64,000 nucleotides of DNA from Lactobacillus isalae (GTDB lineage Bacteria; Bacillota; Bacilli; Lactobacillales; Lactobacillaceae). Below the pieces are notes generated by a model, which worked only from the letters and a program-made list of their open reading frames with translations, was not told the DNA's origin and did no database searches. Shown one piece after another: positions 44,681 through 53,554 of this stretch; positions within the stretch are counted from its first letter, which is position 1; every line of letters starts with the position of its first letter. The stretch covers positions 1,922,001 through 1,986,000 of the forward strand of contig NZ_OX443569.1 in assembly GCF_947539375.1 (NCBI RefSeq), in the 5' to 3' direction. A program made the translations under genes and the position numbers.

Positions 44681-45006
44681 TATTTTTCAGCCATTTTTTT
44701 GTAAACAGCTACTACTTCTTTAGCTAAATCAATAAAAGTAATAGCTGTCATTAAGTGGTCTTGAGCGTGAACCATGTAAAGGTCAACTTTTACGTGGTTA
44801 CCTTGTGCTTCTTGAGTTAGCATATCAGTTTGAACATTGTGAGCATTTACTAAGCCTTCATTTGCTTGTTTAATAAATTCGTCAGCCTTGTCAAAATCGC
44901 CTTTTTTAGCAGCTTGAATTGCTTGCATAGCAGCAGCTTTTGCATTACCTGCTTGCATAATAATTCCCATTACAACTTGCATGTTATCGCTATTTTCTTG
45001 TGCCAT
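44680..45006 (-). CDS. PTS system IIA, lactose/cellobiose type
   Basis: A 108-aa soluble phosphocarrier of the EIIA-Lac family. The active-site His is H80 in YMVHAQDHLMTAITFIDLA. It is a three-helix protein acting as a trimer that takes phosphate from HPr and gives it to IIB. An AGGAG site precedes ATG 45006. It lies in the operon IIB - small protein - IIA - GntR - GH1. It may also serve the IIC proteins at 38274 and 45819, for which no other IIA is encoded in the window. Confidence 0.94.
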   Translation of the reverse strand: MAQENSDNMQVVMGIIMQAGNAKAAAMQAIQAAKKGDFDKADEFIKQANEGLVNAHNVQTDMLTQEAQGNHVKVDLYMVHAQDHLMTAITFIDLAKEVVAVYKKMAEK

Positions 45007-45042
45007 AATTTAATTCTCCTAGATAGTATTTTTAAAATAAAA

Positions 45043-45085
45043 GATGCTCCTGACAATATTTTATTTTACTATGTCAGCAAGCATC
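45043..45085 (-). promoter_or_regulatory. Intercistronic hairpin between the small protein gene and IIA
   Basis: GATGCT..TGACA pairs with TGTCA..AGCATC around an A/T-rich 16-nt loop. It has no T run in the direction of transcription, so RNA processing or stability is more likely than termination. Confidence 0.4.
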
Positions 45086-45094
45086 TCCCATAAA

Positions 45095-45343
45095 TTATTT
45101 TTGTTTTAATTCTTGAATTCCTTGATCAATTGCGGCATCGCAATCAATTGGTAGTTGCAACATCATTTTTCCATCTAGTTCAAGACCCTTAGGAACCTGA
45201 ATCACACCTGGGAAATGATAGCCATGATGGGCTTTAGTTTCATTATCTACATAGATAGAAACTTGCCCATCTGCACTAACTCCAATTTTAAAGTGATGTC
45301 CATCGCGATCGAATTCATTAACAATTTTTACTTCGTCATTCAT
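45095..45343 (-). CDS. Small PTS-operon protein, unknown function
   Basis: An 82-aa soluble protein that I cannot place. It is acidic and beta-strand-rich (VNEFDRDGHHFKIGVSADGQVSIYVDNET), with a hydrophobic middle GYHFPGVIQVP and ends DAAIDQGIQELKQK. It lies just 5 bp after IIB and 88 bp before IIA, and thus would be made with both. A role as adaptor or accessory factor of the PTS is possible. There is no metal-binding or catalytic motif. Confidence 0.7.
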   Translation of the reverse strand: MNDEVKIVNEFDRDGHHFKIGVSADGQVSIYVDNETKAHHGYHFPGVIQVPKGLELDGKMMLQLPIDCDAAIDQGIQELKQK

Positions 45344-45348
45344 TTTGA

Positions 45349-45672
45349 CTATTTGTCGCCCATTAATTCTTGAGCAGTTTCAAGAACATGTTCACCATTC
45401 ATCATACCGTAGTCTTGCATGTTGATAACTGCTAATGGGATGCCTGCTGCATCAGTAATCTTCTTAACACTGTCTTCCATGTATTGAACTTGAGGTCCAA
45501 GCATCAATACATCTGGGTGTTCCTTATCAATTTCATCTTGAATACCTGATGCTGCAGTAGCAAAGATTTTGTAATCCTTACCTTTTTCTTTAGCTGCGTT
45601 TTGCATCTTTGATACTAATAATGAAGTTGACATACCTGCTGAACAAGCAAGCATAATAGTTTTGTCTGCCAT
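45349..45672 (-). CDS. PTS system IIB, lactose/cellobiose type
   Basis: A 107-aa IIB protein with the phosphorylated Cys10 in MLACSAGMSTSLLVSKM. It has the typical fold (VLMLGPQVQYM) of the lactose/cellobiose family. It passes phosphate from IIA to the incoming sugar bound by IIC. A strong AAAGGAGAT site precedes ATG 45672. A separate promoter lies in the 146-bp gap upstream, so it can be transcribed apart from IIC and GH1. Confidence 0.95.
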   Translation of the reverse strand: MADKTIMLACSAGMSTSLLVSKMQNAAKEKGKDYKIFATAASGIQDEIDKEHPDVLMLGPQVQYMEDSVKKITDAAGIPLAVINMQDYGMMNGEHVLETAQELMGDK

Positions 45673-45745
45673 AATAATTATCTCCTTTGTAAATACAATT
45701 AAGTGTTTTTCAGTGTTTGAGTGTTGATCTATAAATTAAATGTAT

Positions 45746-45777
45746 GCACTTTCATCATTGAAAGCATTTACATTATA
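45746..45777 (-). promoter_or_regulatory. Promoter and CTTTCA/TGAAAG dyad upstream of IIB
   Basis: The minus strand has an extended -10 TGCTATAAT with TATAAT at 45772-45777. It is followed by GCTTTCAATGATGAAAGTGC (45746-45765), a 6-bp dyad separated by 4 bp. The dyad covers the start of transcription and is a candidate operator. Confidence 0.6.
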
Positions 45778-45818
45778 GCACTATTTTAATGATAAGTGTT
45801 AATTAATAACTGAAAAAA

Positions 45819-47249
45819 TTATTTACCTTCAGCTTCGTCTTTCTTAAGAGCTGCATTTTCACGTTTAACAAGGATGTTGTCATACTTCTTAGCAAATGGC
45901 CAGTAGATTAAAGTTGAAATCACCAAAGTACATGCTTGCCAAATTGCCATCTTCCAGCCACCAATTAGGAAACCTGAGATAACAGCAGGCATTGTCCATG
46001 GACAAGCAAAACCGTTAAGAGGGGGAACAATACCGGTTTTAATTACAAAGTAAGTTGAAATTGCGACTACAACTGGAGTTAAGAAGAATGGAATTGCTAA
46101 GAATGGGTTCATAACAATAGGTAAACCAAATAGGAATGGTTCGTTAATGTTAAAGATACCAGGAACTAATTCAACTTTACCAATTGAACGTAATTGTGCT
46201 GATTTAGCAGCAATTAAGATAAAGATAATTAAACCAATGGTAATACCTGAACCAGTTAAGTTAATAAAGTTGTTGTAGAATTCGTTAGTAACAACGTGTG
46301 CACCATTAGCAATAGTTAATTTACCAGCCTTAAATAATTGTGCGTTATCAAATGAGTTTGCTTGAAGCATAGGACCAGCAAGAGAACCAACGATTAAACC
46401 ACCGTGAACACCAAAGAACCAGAAGAATGGTACTAAGAATCCAATTGCAATGGCACCACCAAGTGAGTCAGAAATGCCTTGAAGTGGAATTTGAAGAGTT
46501 TTATAAGTCCATTGCAAGAAGTCTGAGCCAGTAGTTAATTTGAAGCCTGCGTAAATAAGCATTGAGCCCATTAAAATAATTCCTGAGGGAATCATAGCAG
46601 TAAATTGGTTAGAAACAGCTGCCGGGACTTGTTCAGGTAACTTAATAGTCCAACCTTTTCTCATAATTGCTGAATAAATCCAGCCAACTAATAACCCAAT
46701 GATAATTGCGGCGATCATTCCGTCTCCACCTAGCCAAGTAATGTTAAATACACCTGCAACTGGAGATTCTAGGAATGTCTGTAAAGCATGTGGTAACTTA
46801 TCAATATTTTCAGTTACAGCTTTAGCGCTCATTCCGCCATCAATACCATTAGCCATAGCGTTCTTCAATGGACTATCAATAGTTAAAGTTTGAAGCATTA
46901 AGAACGCAGCGCATGAAGTTAAACCTGGTGCTAATGGTTCGTATCCTTCATTTTTGACATAAATATAAGCAATACCAACTGATGCCCATAGAGCCATGAC
47001 GTTAAAAGTTGTTGTATAGGCTTGGTTAAAGAAAGCCCCCCAACCGGAAGCATTAATTGCATTAGCTACAGCTGGAATAGGAATATTTCCTAAAATTAGG
47101 AAGATAGATCCGATAAGGATAAATGGTAAAGTATAAATCATACCATTTTGTAAGGCTTGAATTGCTTTTGTGTTAACAAATTTCATTACTGGGGGCAAGA
47201 TATGTTTGTTAACAAACACACTAAAGCCCGATTGTTTTTGATCATTCAT
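45819..47249 (-). CDS. PTS system IIC, cellobiose/beta-glucoside type
   Basis: A 476-aa EIIC of the lactose/cellobiose family with about ten membrane segments. Key regions are FGVHGGLIVGSLAGPM and FNINEPFLFGLPIVMNPFLAIPF near the sugar site, then a basic/acidic tail (ALKKDEAEGK). It imports beta-glucosides, with the IIB and IIA genes downstream. Its ATG overlaps the GH1 stop (TAATG), so the two are coupled: transporter and hydrolase of the same sugar. Confidence 0.94.
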   Translation of the reverse strand: MNDQKQSGFSVFVNKHILPPVMKFVNTKAIQALQNGMIYTLPFILIGSIFLILGNIPIPAVANAINASGWGAFFNQAYTTTFNVMALWASVGIAYIYVKNEGYEPLAPGLTSCAAFLMLQTLTIDSPLKNAMANGIDGGMSAKAVTENIDKLPHALQTFLESPVAGVFNITWLGGDGMIAAIIIGLLVGWIYSAIMRKGWTIKLPEQVPAAVSNQFTAMIPSGIILMGSMLIYAGFKLTTGSDFLQWTYKTLQIPLQGISDSLGGAIAIGFLVPFFWFFGVHGGLIVGSLAGPMLQANSFDNAQLFKAGKLTIANGAHVVTNEFYNNFINLTGSGITIGLIIFILIAAKSAQLRSIGKVELVPGIFNINEPFLFGLPIVMNPFLAIPFFLTPVVVAISTYFVIKTGIVPPLNGFACPWTMPAVISGFLIGGWKMAIWQACTLVISTLIYWPFAKKYDNILVKRENAALKKDEAEGK

Positions 47250-48628
47250 TATAATTCGTCTCCATTATTCTTTAAAACTTTTTGGAACCAATAAAATGAT
47301 TTCTTTGGGATACGCTTTAGATCTTTTAAATCGTGATTTGAACGGTTAACGTAAACAGCACCATAACGCTTTTCCATATCGGCGTGTGAACTTGGAATGT
47401 CAATTAATCCCCAGCCAAGGTAGCCAAGAACTTTGGCACCATCTAAGAACATTGCATCTTTCATTGCTTTGATATGTTCTTCATGGTAAGCAATTCTCTC
47501 ATCATCTTCGATCATATGCTCACCGTCCCAAGTTTCTTTTAAGCCGATTCCGTTTTCAATTGGGAAAACTGGGATCTTGTAATGGTTGTACATTGTCGTA
47601 ATGGCGTTTCTAAAACCAAGTGGATCAATCGTCCAGCCCCAATCATTAGTCTTGAGATATTTGTTTTCAACACCGCCATAATTCATGTAACGGTTAGGTG
47701 CTGCATCTTTTGGAATTTTATCGGCGGAGAGAGTCCAAGAAGAGTAATAACTGAAAGCTAGGAAGTCAGCTTTTGCTTTTTTCATTTCTTCTTTGTCTTC
47801 ATCAGTAATATCCCAGTTAATATGATGATCTTTTGCATACTGCATAACTTCTGGCGAGTAACCACGTCCAGTATCTGCATCATAAATATTAAAGTTCAAA
47901 AATTCTTGAACTTGCTTAGCAGCCCAAACGTCAGTAGCCTTTGAAGTTTCTGGATAAATTTGTTGGTAAGCTAGCATGCCGCCAATTTTTACATCATCAT
48001 ATTTTTCATGAATATAATTAGCTAAACGAATGTGGCTAATCATTGTATGGTGAAAGATTGTGTACATATCGTCTAAAGATTTATCGCCTTTTTCATAGCC
48101 AGAAATATTAAATACTTCATCTTGGAAGTAGAGATTATGCTCATTAAAAACAATCCAGTATTTAACACGATCTGAAAAATGATCAATCATCTTTTTACCA
48201 AATCTGACAAAGGCATCGACAACATGTCTTGACATAAAGCCGTTATATTCTTTAGCTAAATGTAGTGGCATGTCGAAGTGATAAAGACAAATCATTGGTT
48301 CAATACCACGTTTAAGCATGGCGTCAACTAGTTTGTCATAAAACTCAATTCCTTTGGGATTAAATTCCCCGTCTCCTTCAGGACAAACTCGAGACCAAGA
48401 AATTTGAATACGATACATATTCATATTCATTTCTTTCATTAGGTCTAAATCTTCTTCGTAGCGATGATACTCATCAATTGCGGTGTGCCAATCTGTTGTG
48501 TTTTCAGTAGCAGGTCGTACATCATAAACTGATAAGCCTTTACCATCTTCATTCCAGGCACCTTCAGTTTGCATACTTGAAACTGAATTGCCCCAGAAGA
48601 AGTCTTTAGGCATTTTTTTCTTATTCAT
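47249..48628 (-). CDS. GH1 6-phospho-beta-glucosidase
   Basis: A 459-aa family 1 glycosidase. The acid/base Glu is in WIVFNEHNLYF (NEH rather than the NEI of the other two) and the nucleophile in FPIENGIGLKE. MPKDFFWGNSVSSMQTEGAW is the characteristic start. It is more divergent than the other two enzymes of the island and probably has a different aglycone preference. ATG 48628 lies after GAGGG; a cre-like site lies just upstream. It heads the operon GH1-IIC and then IIB-IIA-GntR-GH1. Confidence 0.92.
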   Translation of the reverse strand: MNKKKMPKDFFWGNSVSSMQTEGAWNEDGKGLSVYDVRPATENTTDWHTAIDEYHRYEEDLDLMKEMNMNMYRIQISWSRVCPEGDGEFNPKGIEFYDKLVDAMLKRGIEPMICLYHFDMPLHLAKEYNGFMSRHVVDAFVRFGKKMIDHFSDRVKYWIVFNEHNLYFQDEVFNISGYEKGDKSLDDMYTIFHHTMISHIRLANYIHEKYDDVKIGGMLAYQQIYPETSKATDVWAAKQVQEFLNFNIYDADTGRGYSPEVMQYAKDHHINWDITDEDKEEMKKAKADFLAFSYYSSWTLSADKIPKDAAPNRYMNYGGVENKYLKTNDWGWTIDPLGFRNAITTMYNHYKIPVFPIENGIGLKETWDGEHMIEDDERIAYHEEHIKAMKDAMFLDGAKVLGYLGWGLIDIPSSHADMEKRYGAVYVNRSNHDLKDLKRIPKKSFYWFQKVLKNNGDEL

Positions 48629-48641
48629 AATATTCCCTCTT

Positions 48642-48655
48642 TGCAATCGCTTTCA
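48642..48655 (-). promoter_or_regulatory. cre-like CcpA site upstream of the third GH1 gene
   Basis: The minus strand reads TGAAAGCGATTGCA, 13 of 14 cre positions. It lies between the promoter (TTTACT, 17 bp, TATATT) and the ribosome site. Confidence 0.7.
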
Positions 48656-48742
48656 TGTTTTACATATATAAATATAAACTTATTTTCAGCAAAAGTAAAG
48701 CACTTTCATTTAAAAATATATACTTTTCTTAAATTAGATAAC

Positions 48743-48777
48743 AAAAAAGGACTGAGAGCGTATTCTCAGTCCTTTTT
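48743..48777 (-). terminator. Terminator of the ROK kinase gene
   Basis: AAAAAGGACTGAGA / TCTCAGTCCTTTTT around GCGTAT, located 53 bp after the gene end. Confidence 0.93.
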
Positions 48778-48829
48778 GTGATGCTTTCAAACACATTTAT
48801 TTAATAATAAAAAAGTGTCTATATAAAAT

Positions 48830-49690
48830 TTAATGCTCTTTTTCAAAATCTGCAACAGCTCCACGCAAATTTGCTTCATTTTTTAATGTGCAGATATCTA
48901 AATTAGGTTTAATTGTCGCAATTCCTAAATTATTTCGTATCTTATCTACGGCATCGCTAAGAAGTGGAACTAATTCTGGATTTTGAGAAATTCCGCCGCC
49001 AATGATAATTTTTTCTGGATCAAAGCTGTGTTGAATATTATAAATTGCGGTAGCAAGAGCATGAATTAATTTGCCACGTTCTTCTTGTGCAACTAAGTCG
49101 TCAGTGTCAGCAAGTTCAAATACTGTCTTACCATCAAAATCTTTACCAGTTTTTTCATTGTAACGTTTAGCCATTGAAACTGGGGAGGCTAAGGCGCTAA
49201 GTTGTTGACCATCAATAATCATAAAGCCAAATTCCCCGCCATAAAGATGAGCACCGTGCCAAATCTGGTTATTAATGATGATACTACCGCCAACTCCGGT
49301 TCCAATAACTAAGAAGGCCATGCTGCTGCACCCTTTAGCAGATCCGTCAACAAGTTCAGCTAGAGCGGCACAATTTGCATCATTTTCAATACTTACTGGC
49401 AAGCCAAATTTCTTTTCTAACTCAGGTACAATTTTAAAGTTATGGATATAAGGAAGGGCACTGGCGCCTTCGATTACTCCAGTCTTTTTATTAACAGCCC
49501 CAGGAGATGAGATGGCAACTCCATCAATCTTATTTTTTGCTTTGATTTCGTTTACAGCATCAGTTAATTCTTCATAGAAATTATCTAAATTATCAGGTGT
49601 ATCAATCGTAAAGACCATTTTTAGTTTTTGGTTTATCCAAGTAGCGATCTTGATTGTTGTACCGCCAATATCAATTGCAATTAAGTTCAT
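48830..49690 (-). CDS. ROK family sugar kinase (BglK-like)
   Basis: A 286-aa kinase of the ROK family. The ATP motif AIDIGGTTIKIA opens the protein; SIENDANCAALAEL carries the catalytic Asp, and LVIGTGVGGSIIINNQIWHGAHLYGGEFGF is the ROK signature. The zinc-binding CxCGxxGC element of glucokinases is absent, as in beta-glucoside kinases. It may phosphorylate non-PTS beta-glucosides or the released glucose. It has its own cre-controlled promoter upstream. It is next to the GH1/PTS island, which supports the substrate class, but glucose cannot be excluded. Confidence 0.88.
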   Translation of the reverse strand: MNLIAIDIGGTTIKIATWINQKLKMVFTIDTPDNLDNFYEELTDAVNEIKAKNKIDGVAISSPGAVNKKTGVIEGASALPYIHNFKIVPELEKKFGLPVSIENDANCAALAELVDGSAKGCSSMAFLVIGTGVGGSIIINNQIWHGAHLYGGEFGFMIIDGQQLSALASPVSMAKRYNEKTGKDFDGKTVFELADTDDLVAQEERGKLIHALATAIYNIQHSFDPEKIIIGGGISQNPELVPLLSDAVDKIRNNLGIATIKPNLDICTLKNEANLRGAVADFEKEH

Positions 49691-49718
49691 AATAAATGTT
49701 TCCTCTCTTGTTTTTCTT

Positions 49719-49758
49719 CACTTTCATGCTAATTATAAATGAAAGCGTTGTCAATAAG
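49719..49758 (-). promoter_or_regulatory. Promoter and cre-like site of the ROK kinase gene
   Basis: The minus strand has TTGACA overlapped by TGACAACGCTTTCA (49740-49753), 13 of 14 cre positions. An A/T-rich -10 region follows (TTATAATTAGCAT). A CACTTTCAT motif is at 49719-49727. Confidence 0.65.
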
Positions 49759-49836
49759 TATATATTTTTAATGAACTATAAATAACGTTAAGTGCTTTGT
49801 TATAATAAATGCAATTGATATAAAGGGGAAGAAGCC

Positions 49837-50499
49837 ATGAATACGCCATCATCAAGGCAGGGAAATTTAACTAGATATGCTGTTTATTTGGTTCTTTATT
49901 TAATAGTAATTGGAGTAAAGAAATTAACATTATTGAGTGACCGAGTAAATAAGATTGGATACTTTTTCTTTCTGATCTTTGCGCTTTTTACCTTATATTT
50001 CTATATCAGACAATTTAATCGCGAACAGCGTTTTTTTGAAAAAAAGCCAAGTATGCCACTTTTAGCAGATTACGGATTTATTGTGGGAGTTTCGATCTTA
50101 GTGATTCTAGGAAGAATTTTCATTTCATATTTGCAGGCTAAGGGAACAGTTCCGTTGATGAATTTTCAAGTAATTTATCAAAAGGGTGAGTGCAATCTCT
50201 TATTTTGGTTTTATATTTTTTCAATCGGAATATTGATACCGGCAATGCAAGTGTATTTAACTACCGGTTTTTTCTTTAATTATGGTTTTAGAGCCCAAAA
50301 TATGACTAGCGGAATAGTTGGGATAATTTGCTCAGGCTTTTTCTTCGGAATTCTCAATTTTCAAACATCATTTACCTTGTTTATTATTAACAGTCTTTAC
50401 GGGATGCTTCTTGCTTGGTCGTATCTATATTCACAGCGAATAATGATGCCGATTTACCTAGCAATTTTAAATGGAATTTTTATGGTTATCTTGGCATAA
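49837..50499 (+). CDS. CPBP-like membrane protein lacking catalytic residues
   Basis: A 220-aa protein with seven to eight membrane helices, with the layout of CPBP intramembrane proteases (Abi/CAAX type). The expected EExxxR becomes TTGFFFNYGFR (no Glu pair), the FxxxH becomes FFFGILN (Asn for His), and the last HxxxN region reads AILNGIFM (no His). It is thus probably a non-proteolytic relative. Others of this family serve in bacteriocin immunity or surface maturation. There is no bacteriocin gene nearby. GGGGAAGAAG precedes ATG. Alternatively it is another membrane family with superficial likeness. Confidence 0.6.
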   Translation: MNTPSSRQGNLTRYAVYLVLYLIVIGVKKLTLLSDRVNKIGYFFFLIFALFTLYFYIRQFNREQRFFEKKPSMPLLADYGFIVGVSILVILGRIFISYLQAKGTVPLMNFQVIYQKGECNLLFWFYIFSIGILIPAMQVYLTTGFFFNYGFRAQNMTSGIVGIICSGFFFGILNFQTSFTLFIINSLYGMLLAWSYLYSQRIMMPIYLAILNGIFMVILA

Positions 50500-50500
50500 C

Positions 50501-50534
50501 AAAAAGGAGGAACAAAAAAGTTCCTCCTTTTTTA
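50501..50534. terminator. Terminator of the CPBP-like gene
   Basis: AAAAAGGAGGAAC / GTTCCTCCTTTTT with an A-rich loop. It can also act for tRNA-Gly from the other side. Confidence 0.93.
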
Positions 50535-50540
50535 GTTATA

Positions 50541-50611
50541 AGCGGATAGCGTGAATCGAACCCGCATCTTCAGCTTGGGAAGCTGACATTTTACCATTAA
50601 ACTATACCCGC
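50541..50611 (-). tRNA. tRNA-Gly (anticodon CCC)
   Basis: A 71-nt cloverleaf on the minus strand. Acceptor GCGGGTA/TATCCGC, anticodon stem TCAGC/GCTGA, loop TTCCCAA giving CCC, T-loop TTCGATT. The T stem GCGGG/CACGC has a G-A mismatch at 52-62. CCA is not encoded. It follows the SRAP gene by 28 bp. Confidence 0.9.
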
Positions 50612-50638
50612 ATAAGCAAAATGATTATATCATTTTTG

Positions 50639-51250
50639 CTAACGATGTGGCAACTGGTGTCGATCTAAATTATATTCTGAGCGATCAAGCAGAGAAGTGA
50701 AATTTTGAAATAGCCAGCGGCGCAATTCAGATGGCTTTAGAACAAGTGGCATCCGTTCATGAACAGGAAGTACAGTGCTATTAGAAGTAGTTGTTACCAT
50801 TGAAAAGTCATCGCCTTGATAGATACCGGCAATTAAGGCCATTGGTTCATCTTTAGCTGTAAAAGATGAATGTTCATGATAAGTTTTATTGTTTGATGCT
50901 AGATAGGTTTGCTTGCTGCTTTCCCAGAATTCATTGGCTAGAATAATGCAGCGCTGCCGAGCAAAGGATGCGTCCCACATTGATGGTTTTTCTTCATAAA
51001 ATCTTTCTACGCGTGCATTATAGATGACGCGATTTTTTTGAAAAGGACTTGGATAGCCCCATTTCTTTTCGACCAGTTTTAATTCATCTTCGCTATACAG
51101 CATGACTAGAGATGAAGATTTAGGATAAATTTGACTAACATTAGAAAATTTATCTTCAATATTTTTAGGAACTACTAATGGCAGTTTCAAGTCACTAATT
51201 AAGTAAGTTTTTATCTCCTTAAGAGAAGGCATTTCATAGTGACTGCACAT
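50639..51250 (-). CDS. SRAP-family DNA-protein crosslinking protein (YedK/HMCES-like)
   Basis: A 203-aa member of the SOS response-associated peptidase family. Cys2 (MCSHYE) forms the thiazolidine bond with abasic sites in single-stranded DNA. Other conserved parts are KKWGYPSPF, NARVERFYEE (Asn/Arg near 75), CIILANEFWES (Glu) and HERMPLVL (catalytic His). It protects abasic sites at stalled forks. A strong AAAGGAGAAAT site precedes ATG. The second position Cys demands that the initiator Met be removed. No LexA-type box was recognised upstream. Confidence 0.9.
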   Translation of the reverse strand: MCSHYEMPSLKEIKTYLISDLKLPLVVPKNIEDKFSNVSQIYPKSSSLVMLYSEDELKLVEKKWGYPSPFQKNRVIYNARVERFYEEKPSMWDASFARQRCIILANEFWESSKQTYLASNNKTYHEHSSFTAKDEPMALIAGIYQGDDFSMVTTTSNSTVLPVHERMPLVLKPSELRRWLFQNFTSLLDRSEYNLDRHQLPHR

Positions 51251-51389
51251 AATTGATTTCTCCTTTCTGTTATGATTATTGATTGTTCTTGTAAGTTAAT
51301 TTTAGCAACTTTTAAGTAAGTTTAAACAAATAAGGATTTTTGCTAGAATTGGAAGTAAAGTTAAAGATTAACAAATATTGGAGAAAATT

Positions 51390-52418
51390 ATGACAAAAGA
51401 AATTTTATTAACTGGGGACAGACCAACTGGTAAGCTTCACATTGGTCACTATATCGGTTCTTTAAAAAACCGGGTTAAGTTGCAAAATGAAGGTAAATAC
51501 GAACCATATATTATGATTGCTGATACTCAAGCGCTAACTGATAACGCAAGAGATCCTGAAAAAATTAAAAATAGTTTGATTCAAGTTGCTTTAGATTACT
51601 TAGCTGTTGGACTAGATCCTGAAAAATCTACTATTTATGTTCAATCGCAAATTCCTGCTCTTTTTGAGTTAACTGCATACTACATGGATTTAGTAACAGT
51701 TGCCCGTCTAGAGAGAAACCCAACTGTTAAGACTGAAATTAAGCAGAAGAATTTTAAGGATTCAATTCCAGTTGGATTTTTAAATTATCCAGTTTCTCAA
51801 GCAGCAGATATCACTGCTTTCAAGGCAACTGTAGTTCCAGTTGGGGACGACCAAGAACCAATGCTTGAACAAACTCGTGAAATCGTCCGTACTTTTAATA
51901 GAGTTTATGACACTGATATCTTAGTTGAGCCAAAGGGCTACTTCCCACCAAAAGGTCAAGGAAGACTCCCCGGCTTAGATGGAAATGCGAAGATGTCCAA
52001 GTCATTAGGAAATGCGATCTATTTGTCTGATGATGCAAAAACAGTTCAAAAGAAAGTTATGTCAATGTATACTGATCCAAATCACATTCACGTAGAAGAT
52101 CCGGGTCAAGTTGAAGGCAATACTGTATTTACCTATCTTGATGTCTTTGCACCAGACAAGGATAAGGTTGCTGAACTTAAGGCACAATACCAAAAGGGCG
52201 GCTTAGGTGACGTTAAGATCAAACGCTACTTAAACAAGGTACTTGAAGAAGAACTTGGACCAATTAGAGAACGACGTGAAAAATTTGCCCAAGATCCAGA
52301 TGCAGTCTACGAAATGCTCTTAGAAGGATCAAAGAAGGCTAATGAAGTTGCCAACCAAACTTTACAAGAAGTTAGAGAAGCAATTGGTTTAAATTATTTT
52401 GATAGATTGAATAAATAA
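51390..52418 (+). CDS. trpS: Tryptophanyl-tRNA synthetase
   Basis: A 342-aa class I synthetase. HIGH is in [17 protein letters not shown], the KMSKS loop in [14 protein letters not shown], and [23 protein letters not shown] binds tryptophan. It charges tRNA-Trp. ATG 51390 has TTGGAGA upstream. No T-box core was seen in front of it, unlike tyrS. It is followed 19 bp later by the deaminase gene. Confidence 0.97.
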   Translation: MTKEILLTGDRPTGKLHIGHYIGSLKNRVKLQNEGKYEPYIMIADTQALTDNARDPEKIKNSLIQVALDYLAVGLDPEKSTIYVQSQIPALFELTAYYMDLVTVARLERNPTVKTEIKQKNFKDSIPVGFLNYPVSQAADITAFKATVVPVGDDQEPMLEQTREIVRTFNRVYDTDILVEPKGYFPPKGQGRLPGLDGNAKMSKSLGNAIYLSDDAKTVQKKVMSMYTDPNHIHVEDPGQVEGNTVFTYLDVFAPDKDKVAELKAQYQKGGLGDVKIKRYLNKVLEEELGPIRERREKFAQDPDAVYEMLLEGSKKANEVANQTLQEVREAIGLNYFDRLNK

Positions 52419-52437
52419 TTTAAAGAAGGTAAGGATA

Positions 52438-52926
52438 ATGACAAGAGACAGGATTCCGTGGAAGCAATATTTTATGATGCAGGCCTTGGTTATTGCACAA
52501 CGTTCTACCTGTGATCGTGCCCTAGTGGGTAGTGTCTTAGTTAAGGATGATCGCATGATTGCGACTGGCTATAATGGTAGCGTTTCGGGCCAGCCTCACT
52601 GCGATGACGTTGGTCACTTGATGGTTGATGGACACTGCGTTAGAACAATTCATTCTGAAATGAATGCTCTAATTCAATGTGCTAAAAATGGTATTTCGAC
52701 TGAAGGTACTGAAATTTACGTTACTTATTTTCCTTGCTTTAATTGCAGCAAGTGTTTAGTACAGGCTGGTATTAAAAAGATAAACTATTATTACGATTAT
52801 CATGACAATCCTTTAGCCTTGAAACTATTGCGTGAAAAGGGCGTAGCAATTGAACAAGTAACGCTTGATCATAAATATGTTCAGAGCTTAGCAGATAGAT
52901 TAGAGAAGGCTGATAATGAAAAATAA
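52438..52926 (+). CDS. dCMP deaminase (ComEB-like)
   Basis: A 162-aa zinc deaminase that converts dCMP to dUMP for thymidylate synthesis. The zinc ligands are in [13 protein letters not shown] (His-Ala/Glu type: HSE) and [10 protein letters not shown] (PCxxC). The N terminus is [18 protein letters not shown]. It is called comEB in other Firmicutes although a role in competence is not needed. AAGAAGGTAAGG precedes the ATG. It overlaps the next gene by 11 bp. Confidence 0.93.
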   Translation: MTRDRIPWKQYFMMQALVIAQRSTCDRALVGSVLVKDDRMIATGYNGSVSGQPHCDDVGHLMVDGHCVRTIHSEMNALIQCAKNGISTEGTEIYVTYFPCFNCSKCLVQAGIKKINYYYDYHDNPLALKLLREKGVAIEQVTLDHKYVQSLADRLEKADNEK

Positions 52927-53503
52927 GTTTATTGCAGTATTTTCATTGTTGGCTAGTTTATTAATGTTAACAGCTAGTACAAGTTCATTTGTTAGCGATC
53001 CACAAGGCCTATTTGATAATCAAACTAAAGAATTGGTTAATCAAAAAAATAAGAGTTATCAAGAAACTAAAACTAAACCAGAAATTCGTCTTCTAAGTTT
53101 AAAAAAGAGTAGCGATTTAAATCGAATTAGGCCTCTGAAAAATCAAATAATCATTGCAGCTGCATTGCAAGACAAAAAGAAAAATGTCCAAATTATTGTT
53201 GGTCAAAACTATCAAAATGTTTTGTCCCAAAGTAAATGTAGCAATATTATTCGCTATGCAGGCAATAAATTGAGAAGTAGTAAGCCAGAAACCTTTAATT
53301 CTGGTATTCGCTTAGTCTTTAATGCGTGTGCTACTTTAGTTGCGCAAAAAGACAAGCTGTCATATGATAAAAATTCGCTAACGCAAGATGAGCTACAAAA
53401 AATAGACCATCCGCAAAGCATAAATTTGGTTTGGGGCTTAGTAATTGCTGCTTTAATTAGTTTTGGGTTAGTCCTCTTTAAAAGCGTTCGCAAAACGAGA
53501 TAG
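52916..53503 (+). CDS. TPM-domain-like membrane protein
   Basis: A 195-aa protein with an N-terminal signal or anchor ([18 protein letters not shown]), an outer domain (about 30-160) and a C-terminal helix ([17 protein letters not shown]) followed by a basic end. The outer domain has the start [20 protein letters not shown] and the strand [11 protein letters not shown], as in TPM-fold proteins thought to act in envelope or photosystem upkeep. The conserved acidic pattern of the family is weak. It is coupled to the dCMP deaminase gene by overlap. Function unknown. Confidence 0.65.
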   Translation: MKNKFIAVFSLLASLLMLTASTSSFVSDPQGLFDNQTKELVNQKNKSYQETKTKPEIRLLSLKKSSDLNRIRPLKNQIIIAAALQDKKKNVQIIVGQNYQNVLSQSKCSNIIRYAGNKLRSSKPETFNSGIRLVFNACATLVAQKDKLSYDKNSLTQDELQKIDHPQSINLVWGLVIAALISFGLVLFKSVRKTR

Positions 53504-53554
53504 GACTTGACTAATTGTTAGTTAGCCGTTAAAGTATCAATAGAAATTAAATAT

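Noticed and set aside
51251-51389. T-box leader in front of trpS
   Set aside because: No GGTGG-type T-box core or terminator hairpin is present in the 139-bp gap.
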